50,207 bases of DNA from a virus. Position 1 is the stretch's first letter. Every line of letters begins with the position of its first letter. Below the pieces are notes generated by a model that was not told the origin of the DNA, made no database searches, and was given only the letters and a program-made list of their open reading frames with translations. The stretch covers positions 1-50,207 of the IMG/VR virus record IMGVR_UViG_3300025646_000060. One strand, 5' to 3'. Of this stretch, positions 33,097 to 40,391 are shown piece after piece. Both the position numbers and the translations under genes were made by a program.

Positions 33097-33437
33097 TACT
33101 TAACAGGCTTTACACGCTTGCCCATGCCTACACGGCTCTTCTCAGCCTTCTTGGCACGAAGCTTTGACGCAGACATCTCTCCCTTCGTCACTGGAGTCTT
33201 TGAGCTTACACGCTTGGTTGGACGGCAGTACTCGTTCTTGCCTCCTGCACCGCAGGCCTTACCACTCTTGGTATCGACCCACTTCTCAGCACCCCAACGC
33301 TTCAATGCTGTACCTTTCTCGGTCTTCTTGACATTGCCGCTGGCCTTCCGGCACTTGGCAATAGCCTGAGAGGCCCTTGCACTAGGGAACACCTTGTACT
33401 GGCTCTTTACCTTACTATAGCAAGCGTCTTTAGGCAT
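33096..33437 (-). CDS. Conserved viral basic protein (DUF5872-like), 113 residues
   Basis: The N-terminal motif CYSKVKSQYKVFPSARASQA followed by IAKCRKASG, then WVDTKSGKACGAGGK and CRP, is the pattern of a short basic family common in giant and environmental viruses and in phages (I recall it as DUF5872; not checked). Four conserved Cys may bind zinc. The C-terminus is Lys-rich. The biological role is unknown. It overlaps the next gene upstream by 8 bases. Confidence 0.6.
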   Translation of the reverse strand: MPKDACYSKVKSQYKVFPSARASQAIAKCRKASGNVKKTEKGTALKRWGAEKWVDTKSGKACGAGGKNEYCRPTKRVSSKTPVTKGEMSASKLRAKKAEKSRVGMGKRVKPVK

Positions 33438-33642
33438 CTGGTTCGGGTGGGAAAGGTGTGTATTCTATTCTTTCAAGTTGCTCAAGTTGGTCGTGTATTT
33501 CTAAAAAGTTGACATCGTCTAAAACTTGAAGTCCCACTATCCATCTATCACTTCCGTCTTTTACAAATAGCAATTCGCTTGACTTGTATTTGTAGCCATT
33601 TAAAGCGTTGTATTGTTCGGTGTTGGGATGTAGTACTATCAT
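33430..33642 (-). CDS. Hypothetical 70-residue protein
   Basis: Starts MIVLHPNTEQYNALNGYKYK and ends in an acidic Pro-rich tail (PFPPEPDA). Its ATG overlaps the stop of the fiber-like gene (ATGA at 33639-33642), so it is coupled to it. Small proteins in this position may be fiber chaperones or partners, but there is no motif to show this. Confidence 0.55.
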   Translation of the reverse strand: MIVLHPNTEQYNALNGYKYKSSELLFVKDGSDRWIVGLQVLDDVNFLEIHDQLEQLERIEYTPFPPEPDA

Positions 33643-34412
33643 AATGAAGTTATGTAAGTGTTTAAAGCGTTATAAAAATCGGTATTTTCAGAAACAATAG
33701 AAGCCCCCATTCCATAGAATCTAAATCTGGACGCATTATAACCAGTTACTGCCCTTAAAAAAACTTGAGTCCCCCCATCAATATCAACTGAAGTTGCTGT
33801 TCTCGAATACTGAGTAGTATTTTGGAAAACTTCCACATTTGTCGATGAAGTTCTGTTTATTGATTTAAAACCGTCACTTCTCATATCAACAGCAGAATTT
33901 AATGAAGTAGTTTGAGAGTTAATTCTTATTAATGTTGAATTGTTATTTCCACTAATTGCTCGACCTGATAAATTATCTTCCCAATTTGTACCCGTTCTAT
34001 TATCAACCCAATAAAATCTACTTGCATTATTTAGCTGATAATTCGTAGCACTTGTTGATGCGTTATAATTCGTATTAACATAACTGCTCGTTCCATTACC
34101 CGTAAAGCCTCCATTAGTCGTAAACGTAGGACTATTAACTGCTGTGTATTGACTTAAATTTATCCAATCAATCAAAGCAAAGTCACTATCTCCGTCCGTT
34201 GCAAACACGGCAAAGGTGTCAAGTTTAGACCAAACTCCAGCGGCTTTCAAATCAACAACTAACTGATTTTGCAACGCTTGTTGCGATGCACTTGGTAGGG
34301 TATAACCTTGCGTTGTGGCATAGTTTAAAACGGCCTGATAGTCGGCATCAAAGCCACCACCGCCACCACCACCAAAGCGTTGACCAATGATATTTGCAAT
34401 GCCGATAAACAT
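33639..34412 (-). CDS. Fiber or tail appendage protein with glycine hinge and jelly-roll domain, 257 residues
   Basis: A short hydrophobic N-terminus is followed by eight Gly in a tract (GQRFGGGGGGGFDADYQ), a conserved linker (LKAAGVWSKLDTFAVFATDG) seen in many Bacteroidota phage fibers, and an Asn/Ser/Thr-rich laminin-G-like domain to the end. It probably recognises a surface glycan. Base composition is clearly more AT-rich than neighbouring genes, which suggests module exchange. It is coupled to genes on both sides (TAATG and ATGA overlaps). Confidence 0.6.
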   Translation of the reverse strand: MFIGIANIIGQRFGGGGGGGFDADYQAVLNYATTQGYTLPSASQQALQNQLVVDLKAAGVWSKLDTFAVFATDGDSDFALIDWINLSQYTAVNSPTFTTNGGFTGNGTSSYVNTNYNASTSATNYQLNNASRFYWVDNRTGTNWEDNLSGRAISGNNNSTLIRINSQTTSLNSAVDMRSDGFKSINRTSSTNVEVFQNTTQYSRTATSVDIDGGTQVFLRAVTGYNASRFRFYGMGASIVSENTDFYNALNTYITSL

Positions 34413-34678
34413 TACCAGAGGGCTACGATTCCTGTTGCTGTAGTGTTGGTTGAGAATACACGCTTGACCTGCACGGGCAAGAATGATCCTCCTTGAATGT
34501 TGGAGAACAATACGTCATCCCCACCGACAGTCAATACACGAAGGTTGCCGGCACCAGCTACGTACAATACGCAGCCGTTGTTGCCAGATCCGTCTTGTGA
34601 GGATACGCTTGGAATATTGACAGTGTCGCTAGGAGTAACTACCGCAGCTCTAGACGATTGAAGTTTTTGGTATGCCAT
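34412..34678 (-). CDS. Small virion (spike-base-like) protein, 88 residues
   Basis: Begins MAYQKLQSSRAAVVTPSDT and continues with a beta-rich domain (GCVLYVAGAGNLRVLTVGGD). Short proteins with this N-terminus and the SDT-x-x-IP segment are common in phages and are often annotated as spike base proteins. TATCTTTG lies 4 nt before the ATG, and the gene is translationally coupled to the following fiber gene. Confidence 0.6.
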   Translation of the reverse strand: MAYQKLQSSRAAVVTPSDTVNIPSVSSQDGSGNNGCVLYVAGAGNLRVLTVGGDDVLFSNIQGGSFLPVQVKRVFSTNTTATGIVALW

Positions 34679-34682
34679 GATG

Positions 34683-34690
34683 CAAAGATA
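34683..34690 (-). promoter_or_regulatory. Bacteroidota promoter with 4-nt leader
   Basis: TATCTTTG on the minus strand in the context GTACGTATCTTTGCATCATG; ATG at 34678. Confidence 0.65.
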
Positions 34691-34737
34691 CGTACTCCTG
34701 GCAAATATTTATTTGTCAGGTCTGACTCTAACGACTG

Positions 34738-34754
34738 CGTCGTCAGAGACGACG
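34738..34754 (-). terminator. Hairpin after the small basic genes, possible terminator
   Basis: CGTCGTC (34738-34744), loop AGA, GACGACG form a perfect 7-bp stem. There is no T-run downstream on the minus strand, so termination would be weak or factor-dependent. Confidence 0.4.
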
Positions 34755-34760
34755 TCTGAC

Positions 34761-34910
34761 TTACCGCCGACCACAGCCCTGTCCACGGCTCATCTTCTTG
34801 TAGTTCTTACTACTCTTGGTCTTGGACATCTTCGTCTTGGCATGAACACCAGGTCTGCGTACGACAGGCTTCGCCTTGAACGCAACATCCGAACCCTTAG
34901 CCCTTGCCAT
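34761..34910 (-). CDS. Very small basic protein, 49 residues
   Basis: ATG at 34910 lies within the end of the preceding gene (14-base overlap). The product, MARAKGSDVAFKAKPVVRRP and on to KMSRGQGCGRR, contains PGVHAKTKMSKTKSSKNYKK, a run I recognise from short Lys-rich genes of many Bacteroidota phages. No function is assigned. Possibly a DNA-condensing virion peptide. Confidence 0.65.
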   Translation of the reverse strand: MARAKGSDVAFKAKPVVRRPGVHAKTKMSKTKSSKNYKKMSRGQGCGRR

Positions 34911-35055
34911 ATGGGAACGCCTTGTTTAGTGCAGCCTTGCGCTTGTTGCAGCCGCAGTCCTTGCCAGTGACCTGAGTGTACTTCTCAGCCAACTTCTTGA
35001 TCCCAGTTGCGATGGTCATCTTCTCGATGGTGTCGCCTAAGCCTTTACTTTTCAT
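34897..35055 (-). CDS. Small CGC-motif protein, 52 residues
   Basis: ATG at 35055 overlaps the stop of the basic virion gene (ATGA). The product (MKSKGLGDTIEKMTIATGIK, then DCGCNKRKAALNKAFPYGKG) belongs to a widespread short phage family with a DCGC-x-x-RK-x-x-LN-x-x-FPY ending. The two Cys suggest metal binding. It usually lies among head or lysis genes; the function is unknown. Confidence 0.7.
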   Translation of the reverse strand: MKSKGLGDTIEKMTIATGIKKLAEKYTQVTGKDCGCNKRKAALNKAFPYGKG

Positions 35056-35993
35056 CGTTTTTTCATTGATTTTTTCGCACCAAAGTTTCCTTGACCGATT
35101 ATCAAAGCGCTTGTTCCTTTGGATTTGCCCATAGCAGGCCCGTATTTTTTCTTAGCTTTGGCGATTTTTTGATTTTGAACGCCTCTTACCTGTGCGCCCA
35201 ACTTACGACTTACCTTGCTAGCCGCACTTTCAAGCACTTTTCCAGCTCCACTTTGGTTTGTTTTTCTTGCATATTTTACAATCGAACGAGCCTTTTGCCT
35301 GTTCTCTCTTCTATCAAAACGAGTCTTATTAGCACCAACAGCATAACAATCTCCTTGCTGTGCGCAACCAGGTTGCTTTACAAAACCACTTGCAGCATAC
35401 GCTCTGTCTGCTTGTCTAATAGCAGCGTTTCCAGGGCGATTTTCTACTCTCGTTCCTCTTTTTCTAAGGCGATCAGCCTTTCCGGTCATGCCAAGTGTAC
35501 GAGCAGCTGCCTCTTTAGCGTTTATACCTCTAACTTTTTTGCTTTGCTTGGTAACACCTAAGTTGCTACGATCAAAACGCTCATCAGAAACAAGCTCCTT
35601 CTTTGCCTTTCTCAATTTAGGACTCAAGTTTTTAGTATACTCAACCTTTGTTGTGCGTGATTGCTCTTGGTTCAATCGAACACCTTTAGAGTACACAGGG
35701 GCCTCTTGTGCTGTCTTATAAGAACCCTTATAAACATATTTGTTGTCGGGAGTTGTGGTGTAAGATCCGCCCCGAGAAGAAGAACCTCGACCAACCTTTG
35801 CCGCTCTGCTTGCCTCACGAAATGCACTCTTAGCAGCACGAGTCTCAACTCTTGCCTTTTGCTTAGCCTGCTTTGCCTCTATTTTGTCAAGCTTTGACAT
35901 CATATAGCCAAGAGAACTTTCTTTCTTGGCCCCATATGATGTGCCAATGGTATAGTCTGCACTTTTTCTAGGCGATGGTTTGCGAGATTTCAT
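35052..35993 (-). CDS. Highly basic protein, possible internal DNA-binding virion protein, 313 residues
   Basis: The start is ATG at 35993 (MKSRKPSPRKSADYTIG), because TATATTTG ends 4 nt upstream; a longer frame to 36155 would run through this promoter and into the divergent gene. The protein is Lys/Arg/Ala-rich along its whole length, with a paired-Cys segment (PGCAQQGDCYAV) and no membrane or catalytic motif. Its composition resembles histone-like or core proteins that pack with phage DNA. It is coupled to the two tiny basic genes that follow. Confidence 0.55.
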   Translation of the reverse strand: MKSRKPSPRKSADYTIGTSYGAKKESSLGYMMSKLDKIEAKQAKQKARVETRAAKSAFREASRAAKVGRGSSSRGGSYTTTPDNKYVYKGSYKTAQEAPVYSKGVRLNQEQSRTTKVEYTKNLSPKLRKAKKELVSDERFDRSNLGVTKQSKKVRGINAKEAAARTLGMTGKADRLRKRGTRVENRPGNAAIRQADRAYAASGFVKQPGCAQQGDCYAVGANKTRFDRRENRQKARSIVKYARKTNQSGAGKVLESAASKVSRKLGAQVRGVQNQKIAKAKKKYGPAMGKSKGTSALIIGQGNFGAKKSMKKR

Positions 35994-35997
35994 ATAG

Positions 35998-36005
35998 CAA
36001 ATATA
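35998..36005 (-). promoter_or_regulatory. Bacteroidota promoter with 4-nt leader
   Basis: TATATTTG on the minus strand in the context TTACGTATATTTGCTATATG; ATG at 35993. Confidence 0.65.
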
Positions 36006-36057
36006 CGTAATCTCGTCAAATGTAAATTTGATGAGTCTGACCAATGCCCTCGTGTTG

Positions 36058-36065
36058 TACCTTTG
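36058..36065 (+). promoter_or_regulatory. Bacteroidota promoter for the lone plus-strand regulator
   Basis: TACCTTTG on the plus strand fits TAnnTTTG. The expected transcription start is about 36070, and the first ATG in frame downstream is 36103. This and the promoter at 35998-36005 form a divergent promoter region. Confidence 0.55.
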
Positions 36066-36102
36066 CATCAAATTAAAATTTGATACAGTGCAATACGACT
36101 TC

Positions 36103-36612
36103 ATGAAATTCTGGAGGCCCGTCCGTATATGGATACTCCGTGAATACAAGCTCAAAAACTCAGAGCTTGATATGCTCCTGTTCCTCTACTCCGAACACTG
36201 GTTCACACGTGGTGACTTCGACATCATAGGCGAGATCATGTCCTGGGACCGCAAGATCTTCGAAGAAGTCATGAACAAAGGCTTTATCATAAAAGTAAAA
36301 GAGCACGTACCATACCGATCAAAGGCACGCTACGCACTCTCTCAACATGCTAAGGGCATCGTCGCCCATATGTACCGTAAACTGACCGGCGAAGAGTCAA
36401 TGCCACGCTTCAAAGGCGGTGAGTACTCCGTGAAGTACTACAACCTAATGCGTGAGCGTATGATCAACACACAAGAACTACGTCCTGCTCCCGAATCACA
36501 TAACAAGAGACACCGTTTACCAAAATCGGATGGCCGGCGGTCTTATCGACATACAAAAGAAGGCCTTCCTTCAAAGAAGGGTGGCACTCAGTCCCCACCG
36601 CCAGAACAGTAG
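36103..36612 (+). CDS. Putative winged-helix (MarR-like) DNA-binding protein, 169 residues
   Basis: The start is ATG at 36103 (MKFWRPVRIWILREYKL); the frame is open from 36028 but the promoter lies between. The N-terminal 100 residues are helical with a wing-like segment (SELDMLLFLYSEHWFTRGDF, then MSWDRKIFEEVMNKGFI and YALSQHAKGIVAHMY), the layout of winged-helix regulators. The last about 45 residues are basic and low-complexity and are encoded antisense to the 3' part of groES. This is the only plus-strand gene inside the virion block, so it is a candidate switch for late transcription. The target is unknown. Confidence 0.6.
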   Translation: MKFWRPVRIWILREYKLKNSELDMLLFLYSEHWFTRGDFDIIGEIMSWDRKIFEEVMNKGFIIKVKEHVPYRSKARYALSQHAKGIVAHMYRKLTGEESMPRFKGGEYSVKYYNLMRERMINTQELRPAPESHNKRHRLPKSDGRRSYRHTKEGLPSKKGGTQSPPPEQ

Positions 36613-36745
36613 CCTTCTTGTATCGGAGCTCATTGCTCTCCTTTACACCAAAATACAGCCCACTCTCCGTGGTCTTCTCCTGCTCCTTGACCTCTTCGAC
36701 CAAGATATAGCGGCCAATGGCCGTAACTCCACTCAATTTGCTCAT
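36464..36745 (-). CDS. groES: Co-chaperonin GroES, 93 residues
   Basis: GRYILVEEVKEQEKTTESGL at residues 11-30 is the GroES start with the mobile-loop region next to it. YKKATVLAVGTE and KEGLLLYVDKTAGHPILVNG give the barrel and roof strands. Length matches bacterial GroES (about 95). The ATG overlaps the TGA of the phage groEL gene (ATGA), so both subunits are probably made together. The order groEL then groES is the reverse of the usual bacterial operon. The last 149 bases overlap a convergent plus-strand gene. Confidence 0.85.
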   Translation of the reverse strand: MSKLSGVTAIGRYILVEEVKEQEKTTESGLYFGVKESNELRYKKATVLAVGTECHPSLKEGLLLYVDKTAGHPILVNGVSCYVIREQDVVLVC

Positions 36746-38271
36746 AAATCTCTTACATTAGATACAATAACGTTTGTCCCCATAATGGTCGTAGCTACGC
36801 TCACAGCGTTTTGTAGGGCCGTTCTAGTCACTTTCGCAGGGTCAGTGACACCCATCTTTATCATATCGCCATATCGTTGCGCTCTGACGTCGAAACCGAG
36901 CCCTGGCTCGCTCATTTGACCCTCTACATAGGACCAATCGTCGCCAGCGTTCTTCAAAATCTGCCTCATTGGCGCTTTTAACGCCTCGGACATGATTTTT
37001 GAGGCTGTTGAGGTCGACTTGACAACGACTGAAGTAGCGTTATGTAACGCGACTCCTCCCCCTGCAAGGATCCCCTCGTCCATGGCGGCTCTAACAGCAC
37101 ACACAGCGTCGTCAACACGGTCCTTCTTCTCCTTCTGCTCGATCTCAGAGTCAGCACCGACGTAAATAATGCCGATACCACCCGTCATATTGGCCACACG
37201 CTGCTTGTCGAACGTGTCATTGGATCCCGATAGGGATTCAATTTTCACCTTAATCGCACTCTCCTCACCGTGTCCACCTACAATGATGGTCTGCTCCTGT
37301 CCGCTGATGACTTTGTCGGCCTTACCCAACCAGTCCATACCAACCAGGCTCAGCTCATCGCCCGTGTCCTCGCTCACCAGTCGTGCACCGACCATAGCAG
37401 CGATGTCCTCCATCAGCTCCTTACGTCTGTAGCCGAAGTCAGGAGGCAACACCTGGCACACCTTGATCGTGCCCTTCATGGCGTTCACGTTCAGAGTGTT
37501 CAAAGCGTTCATCCCCATCTCAGAGATGATCAACAAACTCTTGCCACCCTGTACAATTGGCGCCAGCACGTGCTCCAAAGACGATAGGTTCTCGATCTTC
37601 TGGTCAGAGACCAAGATGTAGGGGTCCTGAAGCACGCATTCATTCTTCTTTTGGTCTGTAATAAAGAATCTTGACCCAACAGGTCTGTCCACCTTGATGC
37701 CCTCAATGATGTCGGCATAGGTCTCGTGGGTCTTTGAGTCAGCCACCGTCACGTATGACACCTTTGAGTAGGCGTCAGCGATCAGTGCACCAAGCTCAGC
37801 GTCACCGTTGGCACTAATAGTAGCCACATCAACCAACGTCTCAGGCGTTACTGGGATGGCCGTATCCTTGATGTAGTCAACGACCTTCGCTGCAATGACC
37901 TGAATCTCCTTGGCCAGCGTTCCCATGTCGGTGCCGTCCTTGGCGTGCTTCTTGGCTTCATTGACTATTGCTTGAGCCAGTACTATACTAGTACTGGTTC
38001 CATCACCAGCCTGTGTGGCCGTCTTCTCTGACGCCTCACGTGCCACGTTCACCGCCATGTTCTCGACAGGGTCGAACAGCGTAATGGACTTGGCCACCGT
38101 GACGCCATCTTTTGTGATGGTCACGCCATGGGTGTGGTTCTCAGACTCGATCAGCACCGTACGGCCCTTTGGACCCAGCGTGCTCTTCACGGCATCTGCC
38201 AATGTGTTGATGCCTTTGATTAACTTCTCCTGGCCTTCTCCGCCAAGATGCACATGCTTTAAAATTGCCAT
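36742..38271 (-). CDS. groEL: Chaperonin GroEL (60 kDa type), 509 residues
   Basis: Nucleotide-binding motifs are intact: TLGPKGRTV (32-40), TKDGVTVAK, AGDGTSTS and, in the second equatorial part, RVDDAVCAVRAA with AMDEGILAGGGVAL. The residues that correspond to the catalytic aspartates (in GDGT and VDDA) are kept, so ATP hydrolysis is likely. It is shorter than bacterial GroEL (about 545), lacks the C-terminal GGM tail and has a reduced apical domain. It probably folds phage capsid or other virion proteins with the phage GroES. It is transcribed from its own promoter; a hairpin lies upstream. Confidence 0.93.
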   Translation of the reverse strand: MAILKHVHLGGEGQEKLIKGINTLADAVKSTLGPKGRTVLIESENHTHGVTITKDGVTVAKSITLFDPVENMAVNVAREASEKTATQAGDGTSTSIVLAQAIVNEAKKHAKDGTDMGTLAKEIQVIAAKVVDYIKDTAIPVTPETLVDVATISANGDAELGALIADAYSKVSYVTVADSKTHETYADIIEGIKVDRPVGSRFFITDQKKNECVLQDPYILVSDQKIENLSSLEHVLAPIVQGGKSLLIISEMGMNALNTLNVNAMKGTIKVCQVLPPDFGYRRKELMEDIAAMVGARLVSEDTGDELSLVGMDWLGKADKVISGQEQTIIVGGHGEESAIKVKIESLSGSNDTFDKQRVANMTGGIGIIYVGADSEIEQKEKKDRVDDAVCAVRAAMDEGILAGGGVALHNATSVVVKSTSTASKIMSEALKAPMRQILKNAGDDWSYVEGQMSEPGLGFDVRAQRYGDMIKMGVTDPAKVTRTALQNAVSVATTIMGTNVIVSNVRDL

Positions 38272-38286
38272 AAATTCAATTGGTCA

Positions 38287-38294
38287 CAAACTTA
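38287..38294 (-). promoter_or_regulatory. Bacteroidota promoter for groEL-groES
   Basis: TAAGTTTG on the minus strand, 15 nt before the groEL ATG at 38271. Confidence 0.55.
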
Positions 38295-38316
38295 CTAAAT
38301 CTGTGCCATAAATGCA

Positions 38317-38339
38317 ATAGGCGCCATCTTGGCGCCTAT
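38317..38339 (-). terminator. Hairpin upstream of the chaperonin operon
   Basis: ATAGGCGCC (38317-38325), loop ATCTT, GGCGCCTAT form a perfect 9-bp stem. Poly-T is poor (TGCATTT). It probably ends the fiber-side operon before the groEL promoter. Confidence 0.6.
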
Positions 38340-38383
38340 CTACATATTTGGCTTAGTTTGTGTGACAGTTTGTCAGGCGTAGC

Positions 38384-38551
38384 TTACTCCTCTGGTAGAG
38401 GAGTAATCTCGCCGAACTCAACGTCGGGCTGGCCATTGATTTTATCCAGTGCTTGGACAATCAATCTAATGTCCTCGATGTTGTAACATCCTTTTAGTGT
38501 AGCGGCATTGATAGCCTGCGTGATGATTTGTTTTGCGTCTTTTAGCTCCAT
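38384..38551 (-). CDS. Hypothetical 55-residue protein
   Basis: ATG at 38551 overlaps the end of the preceding gene by 10 bases. The product MELKDAKQIITQAINAATLK ends in an acidic tail (EITPLPEE). Helical, with no motif; likely a late gene of the fiber cluster. It lies between the fiber partner gene and the groEL promoter. Confidence 0.6.
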   Translation of the reverse strand: MELKDAKQIITQAINAATLKGCYNIEDIRLIVQALDKINGQPDVEFGEITPLPEE

Positions 38552-38871
38552 GGTAATTGATTTGGTTTAATAGAGTTTACTTTGGTTTCTATTTTTCCTT
38601 TTGCAGTAGCTTTGAGTTTGTCAACTTCTTCGGTTCCCAATCCGTCAATCACCCATCCAACAACCTGCTCTTCTGTCAAATCAGAGTATGGAGTTAAAGT
38701 TTGAGCTTCGTCATATTCAAAACTCAATTCCATTGATGCAGTAGCATCGTATTCGGCTCCATCAACAGTTGTGGAAGCAATCATTACGATTGTTGCTTTA
38801 TTCACAAATCCAGAAACTTGAGTGTCTTCTGTGCTTAACGAAACTGTTTGGTATTTATAAGTGATTTCCAT
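38542..38871 (-). CDS. Small fiber-associated protein, 109 residues
   Basis: MEITYKYQTVSLSTEDTQVS opens a beta-rich protein with TPYSDLTEEQVVGWVIDGLG near its C-terminus and the end PNQLPWS. I recall short proteins with this LTEEQV-x-x-W pattern downstream of fiber genes in many Bacteroidota phages. It starts 1 base after the fiber stop. A second gene with a comparable position and an LTQEEFWGTAL segment lies after the other fiber (40076-40372), so these may be matched assembly partners. Confidence 0.6.
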   Translation of the reverse strand: MEITYKYQTVSLSTEDTQVSGFVNKATIVMIASTTVDGAEYDATASMELSFEYDEAQTLTPYSDLTEEQVVGWVIDGLGTEEVDKLKATAKGKIETKVNSIKPNQLPWS

Positions 38872-38872
38872 A

Positions 38873-39988
38873 TTATGATGCTAAGAGGATTTTATAATCA
38901 GTACCGTTAATTTTGACGGTCCAATAGTGAGTCTGTGTTTGAGCCCCAGCCGTTACTGGAGCAAATGGGTATGCAGTAGAACCAATTACAACTTGGTTAC
39001 TTGCGTTGGCAATTGCATTACGACCAATCAAAAGGCAGTTGTTTACAGCATTGTAAGGAGCACCGCCTATTACGCCCTGTGCAGCATCTCCAATGCAGAT
39101 GTTGTTGCTTCCAGTAGTAAGATAACGACCAGAAGAATCTCCAACACATACGTTGCTAGATCCCGTAGTTGAACTAAAGAAGGAATTGTAACCAATGGCA
39201 ATGTTCTTGTTACCAGTTCCGCCATACATCGCTTCCATTCCAAGTGCTACGTTTTGGTATCCACCCATAAAACGGGCTGCTTGGTATCCAACAGCAGTGT
39301 TGAAGTTACCGGTACCATTGTCCATAGCAAAAGTACCAACAGCAACACAAGAGTCTCCAACGCTACCTGACATCTGATACATAGCACCACCACCAACTGC
39401 AGTCCAAAGACCAGTGCTTAACTCACGGCCAGCCCACCATCCAACGGCTACGTTATATGAACCCCATGGAGATATAGACTTTGCTTCGTTTCCGATATAT
39501 ACGTTAGATCCATCCCTGTCAGCCAAACCAGCATTGTAGCCAACTGCTACAGATTCTCCAACATTGATTCCGTTTCCTAGTGCATTATATCCTACAGCAG
39601 TATTGCTACCATAAGTTGCGTGGTTGTGAGCACCCAAGGCATTGTAGCCGATAGCCGTTTGATTTGTACTTCCGGTTGCACTATTCAATGCTTGATTTCC
39701 ATATGCAGTATGGGTGTTGTATCCACCGTTACCGTAACTCGTTACGCCTTTAGTTGAAACAAGGAGTGCTGTACTCGTGTTGTCGGCATCAGCAACAACC
39801 TGTAAGGTTGAGGTGATTGTCGCTCCGTCTTTAAGCTGCAGACCAGCTCCTCCACCGCCAGCGGTATCGATGATGTCCTGCATGGTGTACGGCTGCGTCT
39901 CGCTATTGAGCTGCGTACTCTTCTTCTCTACTAGATTTACGCCTGGAGATATTCCTATAAATCGGGTGTCGCTTGGTATAATGGCCAT
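38873..39988 (-). CDS. Trimeric tail fiber A with YadA-like head repeats, 371 residues
   Basis: The first about 40 residues (MAIIPSDTRFIGISP and LNSETQPYTMQD) form an anchor shared with the fiber at 40392-42056. Then come some fifteen short repeats of the type NTAIGYNALG (about 80-340), the pattern of left-handed beta-roll heads of trimeric adhesins. The end HYWTVKINGTDYKILLAS is a short beta cap. It is probably a receptor-binding or capsid/tail-side fiber. The promoter is 4 nt before the ATG. Confidence 0.72.
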   Translation of the reverse strand: MAIIPSDTRFIGISPGVNLVEKKSTQLNSETQPYTMQDIIDTAGGGGAGLQLKDGATITSTLQVVADADNTSTALLVSTKGVTSYGNGGYNTHTAYGNQALNSATGSTNQTAIGYNALGAHNHATYGSNTAVGYNALGNGINVGESVAVGYNAGLADRDGSNVYIGNEAKSISPWGSYNVAVGWWAGRELSTGLWTAVGGGAMYQMSGSVGDSCVAVGTFAMDNGTGNFNTAVGYQAARFMGGYQNVALGMEAMYGGTGNKNIAIGYNSFFSSTTGSSNVCVGDSSGRYLTTGSNNICIGDAAQGVIGGAPYNAVNNCLLIGRNAIANASNQVVIGSTAYPFAPVTAGAQTQTHYWTVKINGTDYKILLAS

Positions 39989-39992
39989 AGTG

Positions 39993-40000
39993 CAAATTTA
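39993..40000 (-). promoter_or_regulatory. Bacteroidota promoter with 4-nt leader
   Basis: TAAATTTG on the minus strand; ATG at 39988. Confidence 0.6.
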
Positions 40001-40033
40001 GGCATTATTTATCAAGTGCGGCCATAACGACAA

Positions 40034-40052
40034 AGAGCCCCATCGGGGCCCT
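40034..40052 (-). terminator. Intrinsic terminator between the two fiber units
   Basis: On the minus strand AGGGCCCC, loop GAT, GGGGCTCT (one G-T pair) is followed by TTTG. It separates the upstream fiber unit from the next promoter. Confidence 0.7.
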
Positions 40053-40075
40053 TGTATAACTCATAATGCTACGCA

Positions 40076-40372
40076 TCACGAGACCACCTCAACAGTGCCA
40101 GCGCCAGTGATCTCCTCAATGGCAGCCTTACACTTGTCGTGGATGGTCATCGCAAGAGCCGTGCCCCAGAACTCCTCCTGCGTCAAGTCCGTGCTCACAC
40201 GTGATGGCAATGAGGTGTTCAATGGAGCCATGCCAGCCTCATAGTCGGCCTCGCTCTTGTAGTAACGCAAGTTGACCCAGTTGTCGGCCAAGATGAAGAT
40301 GTCGAGGTATCCCAAAGCACCTTGCACTTGGAATCCTTCTTGAGTTGTGATTGTTGTGTTTATTTTAAGCAT
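40076..40372 (-). CDS. Small fiber-associated protein, 98 residues
   Basis: MLKINTTITTQEGFQVQGAL, a YYKSEADYEAG segment and DLTQEEFWGTALAMTIHDKC are visible. The protein follows the second fiber gene exactly as the 109-residue protein follows the first, and both carry an LTxEE segment near the C-terminus. A role as a fiber chaperone or base protein is inferred from this pairing. No cysteine or membrane motif of note. Confidence 0.6.
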   Translation of the reverse strand: MLKINTTITTQEGFQVQGALGYLDIFILADNWVNLRYYKSEADYEAGMAPLNTSLPSRVSTDLTQEEFWGTALAMTIHDKCKAAIEEITGAGTVEVVS

Positions 40373-40391
40373 AATGATGTTAATCTTATTT

